A stretch of DNA of 64,000 bases from Mallotus nudiflorus (GCA_947683625.1 CANTUR010000049.1:8100501-8164500), one strand, 5' to 3'. Shown: positions 1-12,478, counted from the first letter of the stretch. Notes: generated by a model from the sequence alone, not told the origin. Translations and numbers: made by a program.

Positions 1-1299
1 ATGCTTTTTCACACAAAATGTAAAATTAATAATAATAATGCATATTTTATTATAAAAATGTGATTTTAAAATAGTGAAAAATGCAAAAAAGTTTAGAAAA
101 GTGTGAAAAAGCAATTTATATTCTAAAAAATGATATTTTTGTGGAATTCTCATTTCGGGGACTAGGAAAATGCAAAATAATAGTTTAATAAAATAAAGAA
201 TAAAGCAGAATTATTCACATAGCATGCAATATGGTTAGTCTCACCATACAAATACAAAATTTTCACAACTTGCTGGCAGCATAAAATTAAAAGAGAGAAT
301 TGGAGTAGAAGAGAAGATGCAATATTTACATAACAATAAACTCATTTTACGATATTTGAAGCATTTGCTTCATGATTTATGACTTATCCTCGTCAACATT
401 CATGTAGAAATCATGTGGAATATGTGTGTTATTGCTTACGAAGCGCGTTTTGACAATAATGAGGCTCAGTTTGGTGAGGAAAAATGGGACTACCTAATCA
501 CTAAACAAGAATAGAAGACTAATTGATAGTATTTTCAAGTGTCTTGAGTCTTTAATCCGATAGAGTAACAATATATTATTCAAATATTCCACTCTAGAAT
601 GAGGAGAATAGTGTTATTTATAAACATAAAGGTGAGGGATGCCGTTTTTCACAAGCCTAAATGTGTCTTAAGTGTTTGAGCGTGCGAGTCACATTTGTAA
701 GCGTACGTGGCATAGGTGAGTGTGCATGTCAAAAATCAAGTTTCTTATGAGATTTTGAATGTGTTTTTTACTCATGTTACACGTGTTCACACATGAAAAT
801 GTGCAGGTGATTCACACACCTAGGCACTTGAACACACGCTCACGTGTGTCACGTGTGCTTTCGCACGTATTCAGCCTTCTTCAGTGCTCATTTTTTACTC
901 AAGTGACATTTTTGTGATTTTTGAGGTTTAAAAAGGTATTTTTAGACTTCCAATTTGGCAAATTAATCATCATTTTTGGTAAATCTTGATCCAATCTAAT
1001 AAAATGAGTTTTGATATAGTGAGTTATGTGTTTGAGCAGTCATGCTTTTATGACGATCACCTTCAGTATGCGACTTGCTATTCTAAGGTTTTAGTTTACT
1101 AGATTAGATTTTAATTGACTGCGCAACATCCCTATCTTCACACGTTATAATATTATATAAATATATGCATCATAAAAGTTTCTCACTTGAACAAGTGCAT
1201 TTCATATGCATTACATATCATATATGTGAAAATATAGAATATAACATAAGCATGACTTTTGTGATTTATTTTTCTAGAAATAAAGATAAAGATAGAAAT
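1..1299. other. unassigned AT-rich sequence
   Basis: I see no coding region, RNA gene or recognisable transposon domain on either strand. The only notable structure is a cluster of CACGTG, CACATG and CGTGTG-like words at about 640-870, described in the findings. The stretch may be flank, or an older retroelement into which the gypsy element to the right inserted. Confidence 0.4.
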
Positions 1300-3563
1300 A
1301 GTGAAGATTAAACATTAGCCATTTAGTTGAGAAAATAATAAATTAGTTAGAAATAATAAATAGTAAATTTGAGGGCTAAAGGGAATAGCTTATGTAAAAA
1401 TAAATAAAAGGGGCTTCAAACAAAAAAAAGTGAAGAGAATAAAAAAGGAAAGTAAAGAAGGAAGGAAAAGGGAAAGAGAAGAAGAAGGAAGAAAAGAGGA
1501 GAAATTATAGGGTTTCCTAATTTTGGTTAAGGTAAGTGATTTCATCCTATTTTCTAATATAATTCTTCCTTCATGACATATTGATCATGGTAATTAGAAA
1601 GACTTAAGAGGGAAATAGGTTAATTGATTTTGATAATGATCTTAATGTTGAGAATTCTGTTCTAGAACTAAAAATTACACTCTAATTTTCATGGCCATAA
1701 AAGAAGAATTAAGGGAAGTGAAAAATAGAAAACTTATGGGTTTATGTCTTATCTTTATACCTTTAAATGGGTTTTATGAAATAAAAACTATGCAAAATTC
1801 TATGGTAGTTTATTTTGGACTGGTTTTGGTATAGTTCCAAGTTTGGTTATTTTGAGGATGTTAGAGATTGATTTAGACAAAGTAATAAACATTATTTTTG
1901 TTCCTTTATATGTTATCTAAAATCTTTTAAAATAGTTTGGTGAGATAGTATGTATGTAATGAGAAATTGTCTTGGAGTGAAGTTGGTTTTTCTTGCTACA
2001 TCTGTAAGCAGTTTCATTTTTTCCAATTAATATGAAGATATTAGAGATTGAATTAGATGAAGTATAAAGCATGAAAGTTTCTCCTTTATATGTTAAAAAA
2101 TTTCTTGAAAAATGAGTTTCAATTAGACTTGTATGACTTAAGAAATTCATAATTGAATGAGACTTGCTGAAATTGCTTCAGTGCAAAACATAGGTTTAAA
2201 TTCAAAATTTCACCATTAATTTTGTAGAACTTATATTATGTTAAATTTTTGATATGTTGTATCCTTATATCTTTAATTATTAGAAAAAAAGAATTAAGAA
2301 ATTTGGAGTTGTGTGGTGAAAGTTATTCACTCTCAAGTCTAGCAAGGTCAAGCTGTATATGTACATGTTTCATGGTAAAATTTAAAAATTCACTATAAAT
2401 CATGTAGTGCTTAGTTTAATCCATAAATTTGATATGTTATAGTCCTAAGAGTCTATTTTATTAGAAAAAGAAATTAGAGCATTTGGAGTTACACATAATG
2501 AGTTATTAGCTTTCTAGTGTAGTAGCATCATAACATTATTTGTATGAAACATGCTAACCATTGCATAAAAGCATGAAAACACAATTTTCTTTTTAGTATT
2601 AAAATGCATGTTATATTCTAGGTTCTTAAAATATTATTGAAGTACAAGAAGGTGATAGAAATCATGTCTAAAGTGTTTTTTTACCTAAGGAGGTAAGTAT
2701 ATACATCCATTGGATTGTAATGTGCAATTGTGTGATTATGTGAATATGAATGTGGAATTAATGACTTGTAGGTTGACTGAAATATGTTTTCTATGAAACT
2801 TCAAATAAGTTGATTTATATCTTTTTACATGAGAATTGGTGAACTATAGATTGCTTATACCTGTGCTTATACAAAAATACGACAAATGATAAATTTATGA
2901 GTTACAGTAATTACTTATTATACATTTGCATTTGAATATTTGCATATGGATATAAGAGGATGTTGTGACCAACTTGACTACTACTTGCAAATCACTTGGC
3001 AAATGCTAATGATAAAAGGATATCATTTGATTCACTTGTTATATACTGGCTAGCAAAATCAATTATCATTTGTCACTTGTTCCACTAGAACCCAATGGTA
3101 TTGCCTTACAAGTCACAACAAATTAAAGGAACCAAAGCAAATGAATTTGCAATATTTGAATCTTGTATTTGTTTTGTAAGATGTTTGAGCTAATTGTTAG
3201 AGGAGCCTTTAGAATTTAATTAATGTTTATATTTATTGATTCACGACTCATCAAATCATGATTATTTTTCAAATTAAGAAGTATAGTTTTAGACCATTTT
3301 GAAGCATGAAGCATGGTAGTTAAAGTATGGAGCATAAGTTGTCGGCTGAATTCTCACTCTCTCTCTCTCCTTATAACAGACATATACTTACTAGTTAATG
3401 TAAATATTTGTATGTATGTATGTATATATGTATGTATGTATTTATATATGTATATACATATATATGTGTATAGTAACTACATGTGAACAAATTATACTTC
3501 GTAATAATAATAAGAGATATCATGATGTGTAATAATAGCAAATGTATAGGGTATTACATTACA
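1300..3563 (+). repeat. putative 5' LTR of the gypsy element
   Basis: The region ends in GGGTATTACA (3550-3559) or a few bases later, just before the primer-binding site, which is how plant Ty3 LTRs end. A purine-rich stretch (1420-1500) followed by a GGGTTT and GGTAAGT-like context (1510-1535) resembles the transcribed part of long plant gypsy LTRs. No second copy is in the window, so the start is a guess and may be wrong by several hundred bases. Confidence 0.4.
3413..3468. repeat. TATG/TA microsatellite
   Basis: This is an imperfect run of TATG and TATA units inside the putative LTR. A short CT run lies just upstream at about 3356-3369. Confidence 0.8.
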
Positions 3564-3566
3564 GTT

Positions 3567-3578
3567 GGTATTAAAGCA
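3567..3578 (+). other. retrotransposon primer-binding site, tRNA-Met type
   Basis: TGGTATTAAAGC differs at two positions from the usual plant initiator-tRNA-Met primer-binding site TGGTATCAGAGC. It lies a few bases after the LTR terminus and upstream of gag, the expected place for priming minus-strand cDNA. Confidence 0.75.
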
Positions 3579-3779
3579 CAAATAGGTTCCATAAGGGACA
3601 AGCATATGAGCATAATAGAATATGTGCATTTATATACATTATTATATAATATGTTCTTATATGTCTATAGGGTATCCATAAGGAGAGAGGAGACGACCGA
3701 TTTGCATTCCATATAAGAATCACATTAACTACCACCAGATTAACTTACTGATAGGGTTGGATCTCCTGCACATTCTCCC

Positions 3780-4500
3780 GCACATTATGCACCTTATGAA
3801 TAAATACATCTTGAGCAACATAAACAAGAAGTATAAGGACCACAAGAGTATAAGGAGAGGAGATATAATAAACTGCAAAAATAAGGTGCAGTTAATTTCT
3901 ATGGTACTATAGATCCCTTAGTTGTAGAAACATGGCTGAAAAGGACACAGAGAGTTCTAAATTTAATAAAATGCACATCAAAAGAAAAGTTTAACTATGC
4001 AGTATCATTGCTACAAGGGGACATATATAATTGGTAGGAAATAGTACTTAGTAGTGATGTTTAGCCTTAAGTTCTTACAGGGGATGATTTCCTTTATGAG
4101 TTCAATGATAATTACATGCTAGAAATGTATAGAGATGATAAAAGAAGGGAATTATTGAATCTAAAGTAAGGGACAATGACAGTAGCTAAATATGAAGTGA
4201 AATTCAATCAATTATCTCATTATGCATCTTCATTGGTAGTTATTAATAAAGATAAATGTTGAATATTTGGGGAAGGATTGAGATATAAGCCCAAAGAAAG
4301 GATTACTCTTGCAAACCTCGAGAGCTATGCTAAGCGAAAGGCAGTTGTAATCAAAGCTGAGAAGTTAGTTAAAAAGGATTGAAACTGCGAACAAAAAGGG
4401 GATCAAGTGAGATTGTAAAAAGTTCCAGTAGAAAATAAAGTAGACATGGTGTATACATACTGCCATAGCTTAGTATAAGAGGTGGACATTTTAATTATAG
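3780..4500 (+). pseudogene. gypsy gag remnant
   Basis: In shifting frames the translation carries the plant Ty3 gag signature, best seen at 4165-4230 as GTMTVAKYEVKFNQLSHYA, a form of the QG-MTV-EY-F--LS-Y motif. Upstream are the A-LL-GDIYNW core and a DDF-YEFND-Y segment; downstream is a GLRYKPK-like stretch. A zinc knuckle is not clearly readable. Stop codons interrupt all frames, so no capsid protein could be made. It sits directly after the primer-binding site. Confidence 0.7.
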
Positions 4501-4889
4501 AAGTAGGGGATTTAGAACTCCATCTTTTACAAGTAAAGGCCAAGCCATACTATAGCATAAAGAACTGTATGTGTATATTGTGGGAGACAAGATAATGGAG
4601 AATAAAGAAAGCTAACTAGTGGGTGCTTCTTTTGTTGATCTCTTGATCATATGCTAAGAGATTATCCTAAAAAGACTATAGTGATAGGTGGTAGCAGAGG
4701 CAGAGTGATGTCAAAAATCACAATTGAAGTTTAAAAAACAAGTATAGTTAGAGAAACATCTAGCAAGGCAAGAGGTAGAGGTAGGATAGCTATAGTTGGT
4801 AGAGGTATGAGCATATAAGAAGATAAGAGTTTTAGACCTCAAACACAAGCTAGAATGTTTTTTATGACTAGATAAAAAGCTATTGGTGC

Positions 4890-6533
4890 TTTAGAAGTTC
4901 TCACCGGTAAAATTCTTATCCATAGTTTAGAAGCTTATGCTATAATTGATCCTTTACACATTCATTCATATCATTAGGCATGGCATATTGATTATGTAAA
5001 AAGCATGAAACTTTAGGTTTTGATTTAAATATGGGTACACCATTAGGTGAAATAATAGTGGTGAATAATATATGTCATGACTTCTTTATTTGTATTGAAA
5101 ACACTAAGTTGGAAGCTAATATAATATTATTGCCACTTCATGAATTTGATATGATATTAGGGATGGATTAGTTGACTAAGCATCATGCAATAGTGAACTT
5201 TTTTACTAAAGAGGTTGCCATAGAATCTCTAAATCAATTAAGGGTTATGATTTTAGGGGAAAGATAAGTTGTACCTATATGTTTAATTTTTATTGTAAAA
5301 GCTTTTAAAAGGGTTAAGGGTGATTGTGAAGCTTATTTAGTGCATGTGGTAGATACTAGGATTGCTAATAATTCACTTAAGAGCATTCTAGTGGTAAAGG
5401 AATTTTCATATGTATTCCTAGAAGAATTACTAGGGTTGCCACTAAAAAGAGAAGTGGAGTTCACAATAGAGTTACTTACCAGAATAGCACTAATATCCAT
5501 TTCACCTTATAGAATGGCTCTAATTGAATTGAAAGAATTGAAATTTTAGTTATAAGAATTGTTTGATAAGGTATTTATTAGGCCCAGTGTTTCACCTTGG
5601 GGTGCTCTAGTGTTATTTGTTAAAAAGAAAAATAGAACAATGAGGTTATGTATTGATTATAGGTAGTGTATTGATTATAGGCAATTGAATCGGGTCATTG
5701 TGAAGAATAAATATCCTTTGCCTAGAATAGATGATTTATTTGACCAACTATAGGGATATCAAGTGTTCTCCAAGATTGATTTGTAATAAGGCTATTATCA
5801 ATTTAAAGTTTCAAAACCATATGAACTAAAGACTACTTTTTGAACTAAGTACAAGCATTATGAATTTTTAGTGATGCCTTTTAATTTTAACTAATGCATT
5901 AGCTACATTCATGGCTTTTATGAACAAGGTATTTTAACCTTATCTAGATAAGTTTATAATCATGTTCATTTATGACATATTAGTATATTTAAGAAACAAA
6001 AAGGAGCTTGAACAACATTTAAGAATAACATTGTAAACCTTGAGGGAAAACCAGTTATATGCTAAGTTGAGTAAATGTGAGTTTTGGATAGATAAAGTTG
6101 AATTTTTAGGACATGTGGTTTCTAAATAAGGAATAGAAGTGGATCCAAAGAAAATAGAAGTAATCCAAGGAATATTGCAGAAGTGAGAAGTTTCTTAGGA
6201 CTAGCTGGTTACTATCATTGACTTGTTGAGGGATTTTCATTGACAACCAGCCCTTTGACAAAGTTACTTCAGAAAAATGTAGCATTTTAGTGGTTTGAAG
6301 CATATTAAAAAAGTCTTAATGAACTGAAAAATAGGTTGACAACTGCTCAAATACTAACTATTCCTATATGCACATGAGGATTTGTAGTTTATATTAATGC
6401 TTCTCATCAGGGTCTTGGATGTGTGCTAATGCAACATGGTAAGGTAATTGCATATGCATCTTGACAATTGAAGCCTTATGAATTATGTTATCTAGTACAT
6501 GACTTAGAGCTTACAGCTGTTGTGTTTGCAAGA
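4890..6533 (+). pseudogene. gypsy pol remnant (protease, RT, start of RNase H)
   Basis: Recognisable blocks in order are a protease-like region around 4905-5180 ending in DMILGMD-LTKHHA, the RT entry LPLKREVEFTIEL at 5436-5475, GALVLFVKKKNRTMRLCIDYR at about 5600-5663, KYPLPRIDDLF near 5710-5745, the catalytic region with FIYDILVY near 5955-5990 in which an aspartate of the usual DD pair is replaced by tyrosine, and RNase H motifs GLGCVLMQHG and HDLELTAVVFA up to about 6530. There are many stops and at least two frame changes. An 18 bp tandem duplication lies inside RT. The domain is cut at the LINE junction. Confidence 0.8.
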
Positions 6534-6544
6534 AATAAAAACTA

Positions 6545-9345
6545 AAGAAGAGAAGCGACAAACATAAACATCATCATTAAGGGAAAAAACACATTAAAAA
6601 TATCATTGGCAATGTCTGGCAATGATTAAAGAAATGAGCAAGGGAAATGCCAAGTACCCCATAAAAAATAACCAAAACTGAAGCATGAAGATACTCAAAT
6701 TGAGAAGAAGGTATAGCAATCTTGTCAATTATTTTATAGCCCGACCAATTATCAAAACAAAAACTGAGTTTGGAGTTGGCGCTAATCACCCAATGACATG
6801 CTCCTGCAAATTGACATAGCAACCTTTAATAAAAGACCATATGGAAGATGAAAAAGTAAAAGTGCAAGTAACTATTAAGATCACAAATAACCTTCCATGG
6901 AAAGAGTTTATAAGGGCTAAGTGACTTGCCATGGAAAGAGAGCTACCTTTCCACATTTCAAAATGAGCCAAAATTTTATCTGCAATGATCTCAACTATTT
7001 CCTTTTTGGGACTCCAACATACAAAGGGACACCAATATAGTGAAAAGGAAGGTTACCTTTTTTGAAACCCATTGAAGAACATAAATAGAGCATGTAGTTA
7101 TTAGACATATATTTACTAAAGAATATTTTAGATTTTGACCAGTTTATATATTGTCTTGAAATAGCTCCATAATCACTAAGAATCCAAATAAGACTCTAAA
7201 TATTAGCATTAATAGCTAGATAGAAAATCAATAAATCATAAGCATAAAACATATGAGTAGGACAAGGAATACCTCTTGGAGCATGCATAGAAAATAAAGA
7301 ATTAGAATTAAAAGCATGGATAAGCCATCTATTAAGAAATTCTTCTGCAAGACAAAAAAGCAATGGAGACAAAGGATCTCCTTGTCTTACACTTGAAGAG
7401 CAACCAAAATATCTAATAGGAGAACCATTGATTAGAATGGAGATATAAGCAGATAGAAAAATGGTTTAAATCCAGTCACAAAAAGAATAAGAAAATTTGA
7501 AACTTTTCAAGATTGCAATAATAAATCCCCAGTCCATGGTATCAAATGCATTATGAAAATCAATCTTAATTGCTATATTACCACTAAAACAACTAGAGTT
7601 AAGAAGATTAACACATTAATATGTAACATTAATACAAGATTTAATATTTTGACCTTTAATAAAGTTGAACTGATGGAGATCCATAATTCTAGCAACAATA
7701 AAGGCCAATTTGTCAGCTAGAATTTTTGTAATAATTTTGAAAACAAAATTGCCTAAAATAATAGGTTAAAATTTGTCAACAGAGTCAGCATTTAGCAATT
7801 TCAAAGTCAAGACCATGAAAATAGAATTAAGACTAGGAAAAATAATTCCATTATAAAAAAATGACATATTATAGCACAAACATCCTTACTAATGAAATCC
7901 CAACAATTTTTATAAAATATGTCTATAAGCCCATCTAGGCTTGGTGAACTATTAGTATCCATAGAAAAACCTACTTCTTTAATCTCCAATTTCATAGGAA
8001 TTCAAAGTAGTAAATTATTATCATTAGGTGTAACCAAATGAGGAATTACCTATCTTATAGAGGAATAATCTCTTTGAATATCAAGAGTTGAAAATAAATT
8101 AGAGAAATATTCCACTATATGATTTTGCACTATAGAAGCATCAAAAACCAAAGTTCCATTACTCATTTAGCTATGAATGCCTATTAAGGGACAAAGTCTC
8201 ACTAGAGTATTATGAAAAAAATTTAAATTTCGGTCCTTATGTTAAAGCCACTTAATTCGACATTGAACTTTAAGTAAAGCATGCTTACTATCAAAATGGT
8301 GTTCAAGCAACTGATGAACCTATAATTCTTGCATGTGAAGATACTTAGAGAAGCCATTCTCTTCAATATTGGATTGAATTGTCGTAAGACATTATTTAGC
8401 TACTGAAATGTTTTCATAAACATTACCAAAAGTGCTTTTATTCCAACCACGAAGGAAAACTCTTAATAGTTTCAACTTGCGCATTAGAGTAAACATTAGG
8501 TTCCTATGAAAAGAAAGCAAACTTCATAAGTCCTTAACATCCATATGGAAACGTGGATAATCAGTCCACATAGAATAAAACTAAAAAGGACTATGATTAG
8601 TAACTTGCATATGTTGACAATGAACTAAAATTAGATTATGGTAAGAGTGGTGGTGCATAAGAGCAAAACAATAAATGAATCTCCAAAATTCCATAGCTTG
8701 ATTGTTACAGAAGGCTTAGTTTAGACGAATGTCTGTGTGATGCTCGCCAAATATTTTGTTTACACAGTTGTAGAAGGGACCTTTTATATCAAGGCAAATA
8801 AGAGCACAATTGTTCATAGTCGAAGAAAATTCAAATCAAGAGCGAGAAGATGGTAATCTACCTCCCTTTTTTCATAAGATCCAAAGTGAGAATTAAAATC
8901 ACCTATAACAATCCAATTTCTATCACATATAAAAGAGAGATAGTGGATGTCATTCCATAAAGCACGACATCTAGTGGATAGCACATGAACATGAACACAG
9001 GTGATAAATTATAGAATGGATTCTATATAAAGTTGAATAGTGAGATGCTAATTTAAGCTAGCCAACAAAGTCACATTGCCAGCTCCAATAGAGGAAGAAA
9101 AAAATAACCAGAGAGAATTTTAATTATCTACCACAAAAGAATAATCCAAAGCAGACAAAAAAAAAAAAACAAAAACTATCCAAATTAACTTTTGGTTAAA
9201 CCATACATAAAATATCAAGATGGTGGGACTTACATAAATTTGATAACATGAGTTGTGTAGCCTTATTGGCAAGGCCTCTACAATTCCAAAACAAAGCCTC
9301 TGCAATTCTAAAACAAAGCCTTCATTAAGAAGCGTAAGAGTAAGC
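6545..9345 (-). pseudogene. LINE ORF2 remnant: endonuclease and reverse transcriptase
   Basis: From the high-coordinate end: the endonuclease start LFWNCRGLANKATQ near 9260-9300, the catalytic IGDFNSHFG motif with a following EK pair at about 8855-8905, then RT. RT shows AFDTMDWGF near 7530-7560, RQGDPLSPLLF near 7350-7390, and FYAYDLLIF near 7210-7245, in which the usual A-DD has become AYD. Downstream is IGVPLYVGVPK near 7000-7035 and a C-terminal region with FCFDNWSG near 6735-6765. Stops and frameshifts are frequent. No zinc-ribbon (zf-RVT) end is visible, so ORF2 is 3' truncated as well as decayed. Confidence 0.85.
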
Positions 9346-9369
9346 CCTGGCAAGGGGCTTATGACCTGT

Positions 9370-10450
9370 TAACTTAATAGTTTTGCTAGGAGATTTCTTC
9401 TTCTTTATGGTCTGCCAAGGGGAGTTATTTTCCATTCTTTCTTAATCAATAAAATCTTCCCACTTCTATGAGCCCAAGTTATCTAATTCATTAAAAGCTT
9501 GAGACTATGAGATTATAGCATTAACATTTTCGTCTAGCTTGGCAGTATCATCAATCGCTGGATCAACCAAAGCCAATAGAGAATCTAGAGACTGTCTATT
9601 AGAGGGAGAAGTTTGAATGTTATTATTTAAAGATGATTCACCTTGAACAATATCATATTGAATGTCATTATTATTCAGTATTGGAATATTATCCTAGTTA
9701 TCGATAGTCTTGGGTTGCTTGGAAGCATCAACTGTATTTTCCTTGGGTGTCATCATAGGATCATCCCATTATTGCTAAACCTTCCACTAACGAGAATGAC
9801 CTCGAGGATGTTATGTTGGAGGAATAGAATTATTTTTCTTAATATTTGATTTATTATTTCTACAACCAGCTAGATTGTGATTGATTGCATGATAATGGCT
9901 GCAGAATATAGGCATGGTTTTATAAATCACATATATATCAATCAAATTTCCATCACAATCATGGACCAGTTGATGCTACAAATTAGAAGTTAAATCTAAA
10001 TCAACAAGAACTCTAGCATAGTGTCTGAAGTCTCCTTCTAGCATTGTATGATCAATATGCAATGGAATACCTAAATTACATGAAATATTAGTAAAGATGT
10101 TGGCATCCCATAACTCCTATGGCAGTTTATAGAAACACACCCAAATCTAGGTTGTCGATTTTTCTTTATATGGATCTAAATTGGGAGTCCATCTTTGGAG
10201 TCTCAAAATCCCTAGTTTAAGAGAAAAAGAGCCTTTACTCTAAGTCAATTCTTTATCTTGGTCAGTGTTTAAAAGAATATGATAAAACCCATGCCCTAAA
10301 GAATTTAGATTCTATGGTGCTTGCAATTGCCATATTGTTGAAAGTTTTTATTTTAACTTTGTCAAGGACCATGGAGAATCACCCTTTAATAATACTATTA
10401 TGCTAATTAGAGAATACTAACATAAAACTAAGTATTTATGGTATAACTCT
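9370..10450 (-). pseudogene. LINE ORF1 remnant (DUF4283-like, CCHC)
   Basis: The minus-strand translation contains KGDSPWSLTKLK near 10370-10400, a GILRLQRWTPNLDPYKEKST block near 10150-10210, GDFRHYARVLVDLDL near 9990-10035, and a zinc knuckle FCSHYHAINHNLAGCRN near 9865-9915 in which the second cysteine is tyrosine. This matches the nucleic-acid-binding ORF1 protein of plant L1 elements. A charged, serine-rich tail follows down to about 9400. At least three frame breaks are present. Confidence 0.75.
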
Positions 10451-10754
10451 GAATTGATCTTGATCATTTGATAAGTTCTTGGAATTGAATTGCATGAAGG
10501 GCATTCATCGAGTTAATGGGATAGTGATTTTCTATATAAATTTTTGGACATTGAAAACCTGAGAAAGGTCTGCATAACTAAAATAAGTGTCATCAAGAGG
10601 AAGAAGTCATTGACTTGGATCATCAGAATGGTATGTTATTATCGTAGGTGGTAGCAATAACATGAGATTTAGTAGACCATTCCCCATTTAACTAATTCAA
10701 CAATCAATTTTTCCTCTAAAGTTTGAAATAAGATCCATAAATAAAAAAATAAGA

Positions 10755-10773
10755 GAGAGACTGTGTGTGTGTG

Positions 10774-10841
<68 letters not shown>

Positions 10842-10878
10842 AAGTGCGTGTGTGTGTGTGTGTATATATATACACACA
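10755..10878. repeat. compound GA/TG/(TA)n/TG microsatellite, left flank of viral insert
   Basis: A short GA run is followed by TG repeats, about 60 bp of TA repeats (about 10777-10837), another TG run, and a short TA/CA run. Reading frames through it on both strands are artefacts of the repeat. It marks the low-coordinate edge of the endogenous virus. Confidence 0.95.
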
Positions 10879-11008
10879 TGCTCAGATACCACAAGGGGTT
10901 GGAGGATACTATGACAAAATTTTGATTTTGGAAAGTATACTAATGCTAGATGTCCTGGTGTCTAAAGATATAAGATATATCTAAAGAAGTCTGGGGCCAA
11001 ATGTCTAG

Positions 11009-11478
11009 TTAAAGTGAAATTATTACCCTACAATCTTCTAAGTATTTAATACATCTTTTAGTCCTGTCAATATTCCACTTGGCTATTGTAATGCTATGAT
11101 TTAGTCCTATGTATTTAATGCCAGAGAAATATAAAGTATTACGTCTTGTAATGATTCTTAAATATATATGTTCAAATTCTTGTAAATTAAAATTTTCTTC
11201 TAATATTTGTAGATTTATGTTGTTTATAGCCTGTTTACTCATTAAAGTGTGCAAATAACTTGATAGTCTTGAAGATGTCTTATCTTGTATATTGTTTTTT
11301 TAATGTCTTTTTTAAGTGTATTTAGAAGTTGCTATTTTCTAAGTTTGTCTAAATAAGTGCTTCTCCTAATAAGTCTAGTATATTGTTCTTATAAATTATG
11401 TAGTCTTATTTCTAGTTGTGCTATTTGATAGTCTATTCTATAAATTGTCTTAGCATTCATGAAGAGTCTGAGTCTCAT
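11009..11478 (-). pseudogene. viral ORF2 remnant
   Basis: The reading frame starts at an ATG overlapping the stop of ORF1 in an ATGA junction (11475-11478) and can be followed to a stop at 11009. It contains at least two internal stops and one frame change, since its length is not a multiple of three. The predicted product is small, lysine- and arginine-rich, with a possible coiled segment. In badna- and tungroviruses ORF2 encodes a small basic nucleic-acid-binding, virion-associated protein. Identity here rests on position and size, not on a specific motif. Confidence 0.55.
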
Positions 11479-11777
11479 TCAAGAGTTTGAGAAATAGAAG
11501 GTTCTGAATTAGATGTCTGTTCTTGGGGTTGAATATAGGGAATGTTTAGGAATTGTCTTATTAATGTATTTAATGAGTTTGCAAGGGATTGAAACAAAAA
11601 GATATGTCTAGTAACTTCATTACAATCACAGTCTTGATCGTGGTTTTCTATATGATTGTTGTCTTCTACATCTATATAGTGTAGTGTCTCATGTCTAAAT
11701 TCTTCTAAACTTTGTCTGCTTTGTAGATCTAGAAGACAGAAATATTCTAAAACCTTTTCTATGGTAGTCATAAACAA
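11475..11777 (-). CDS. viral ORF1-like small protein (about 100 codons)
   Basis: This is an uninterrupted frame of about 100 codons, first in order after the viral leader. It is acidic and glutamine-rich, with an N-terminal leucine-rich part, a Cys-Asp-Cys pair in the middle and a serine/glutamine-rich tail. Its stop overlaps the ORF2 start by ATGA, the arrangement used for leaky scanning in tungro- and badnaviruses. No enzymatic motif is visible and function is not known from sequence. It is shorter than the ORF1 proteins I know of in those genera, so its N-terminus may be missing or may use a non-AUG start upstream. Confidence 0.5.
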   Translation of the reverse strand: MFMTTIEKVLEYFCLLDLQSRQSLEEFRHETLHYIDVEDNNHIENHDQDCDCNEVTRHIFLFQSLANSLNTLIRQFLNIPYIQPQEQTSNSEPSISQTLE

Positions 11778-12478
11778 ATACTATTCAAATCGAAAGAGAT
11801 ATCAGAATAAAATATGAGATTCGTCTAATAGATACTTAGATAAACATTTAAAAGCATTCTTCATTTCCAACCATTCTATGATAATCTGTCTATATGCATC
11901 ACCCTAAATTATAGATATAATGAATGCTTAAAAATTTAAATAAATAAACCAACAATTTAAAATTTAAACCTATATATTTAAGAATAAACTAGTGAGTTTT
12001 CCAGAAACTATACCCGTTCATAATCCTTTACTACTAGAGTACTTTCTTAGGCCTTCCTCGACCATTCTTTTCCTCTTAAGGATAATACTAAGGAATACTA
12101 CTAGTTTAAATTTCTTAACATATATAGTTTGAAAGAATTAAATTGGTGATTATAACTTATTTAAATTTTTCATGCAAAATTAATTATATCATAAATAAAG
12201 TCATCCACATAAAAGATTAGAATAGAGTACCTGGAGTGAAGAATACTTTCTTTAATTTATCTTTTCTTTATGGATGAACCCCAAAGAGAACTTAGAAACA
12301 ATACATAGTTAACAACTTGCTAATTTACAATATTTATGCTGCTAAACTCATAAGAATGTGATTTTTCTTTAGATCCCAGAGTGGGTAAGAGATGTACTTT
12401 TCTGATAAGTTTGCTCTACTCTTGTAAGAAGAGGGCTATCAGAGGCTTCTATATCCAAAACAAAGAGAGGGGTCCTTC
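11778..12478 (-). other. viral leader region
   Basis: This is about 700 bp of non-coding sequence between the putative promoter and ORF1, similar in length to the long structured leaders of tungro- and badnavirus pregenomic RNA. I looked for the tRNA-Met primer-binding site expected here and found no convincing match. Several short upstream ATGs are present. Confidence 0.45.

Larger units (their letters stand above)
1300..6533 (+). mobile_element. degraded Ty3/gypsy retrotransposon, 3' truncated
   Basis: The parts appear in element order on the plus strand: a long LTR-like region, a primer-binding site, a gag remnant, then protease, reverse transcriptase and the start of RNase H. The gag and RT motifs look like the chromovirus branch. 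Many in-frame stops and several frameshifts make it non-coding. Homology stops abruptly in the RNase H domain near 6533, where a LINE in the opposite orientation begins, so integrase and 3' LTR are missing. The left boundary is uncertain because I could not find the matching LTR start. Confidence 0.7.
6534..10700 (-). mobile_element. degraded L1-type LINE retrotransposon
   Basis: Read on the minus strand, this region has the full plant L1 order: ORF1 with a DUF4283-like domain and zinc knuckle, then ORF2 with an apurinic-type endonuclease and reverse transcriptase. The 5' end is not defined but probably lies near 10600-10700, before a compound microsatellite. The 3' end, at low coordinates, lacks a poly(A) tail (poly-T on the plus strand) at the gypsy junction. 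Together with the missing end of ORF2 this argues for rearrangement rather than a clean insertion. Confidence 0.8.

Noticed and set aside
1917..3716. Short open frames of 77 codons
   Set aside because: They lie in the LTR-like region, have no motif and are of chance length for AT-rich DNA.
10669..10984. Open frames on both strands with Tyr-Ile repeats
   Set aside because: They are produced by the TA/TG microsatellite and carry no other signal.
11778..12478. tRNA-Met primer-binding site in the viral leader
   Set aside because: Weak TGG-starting matches exist but none keeps enough of the consensus to call.
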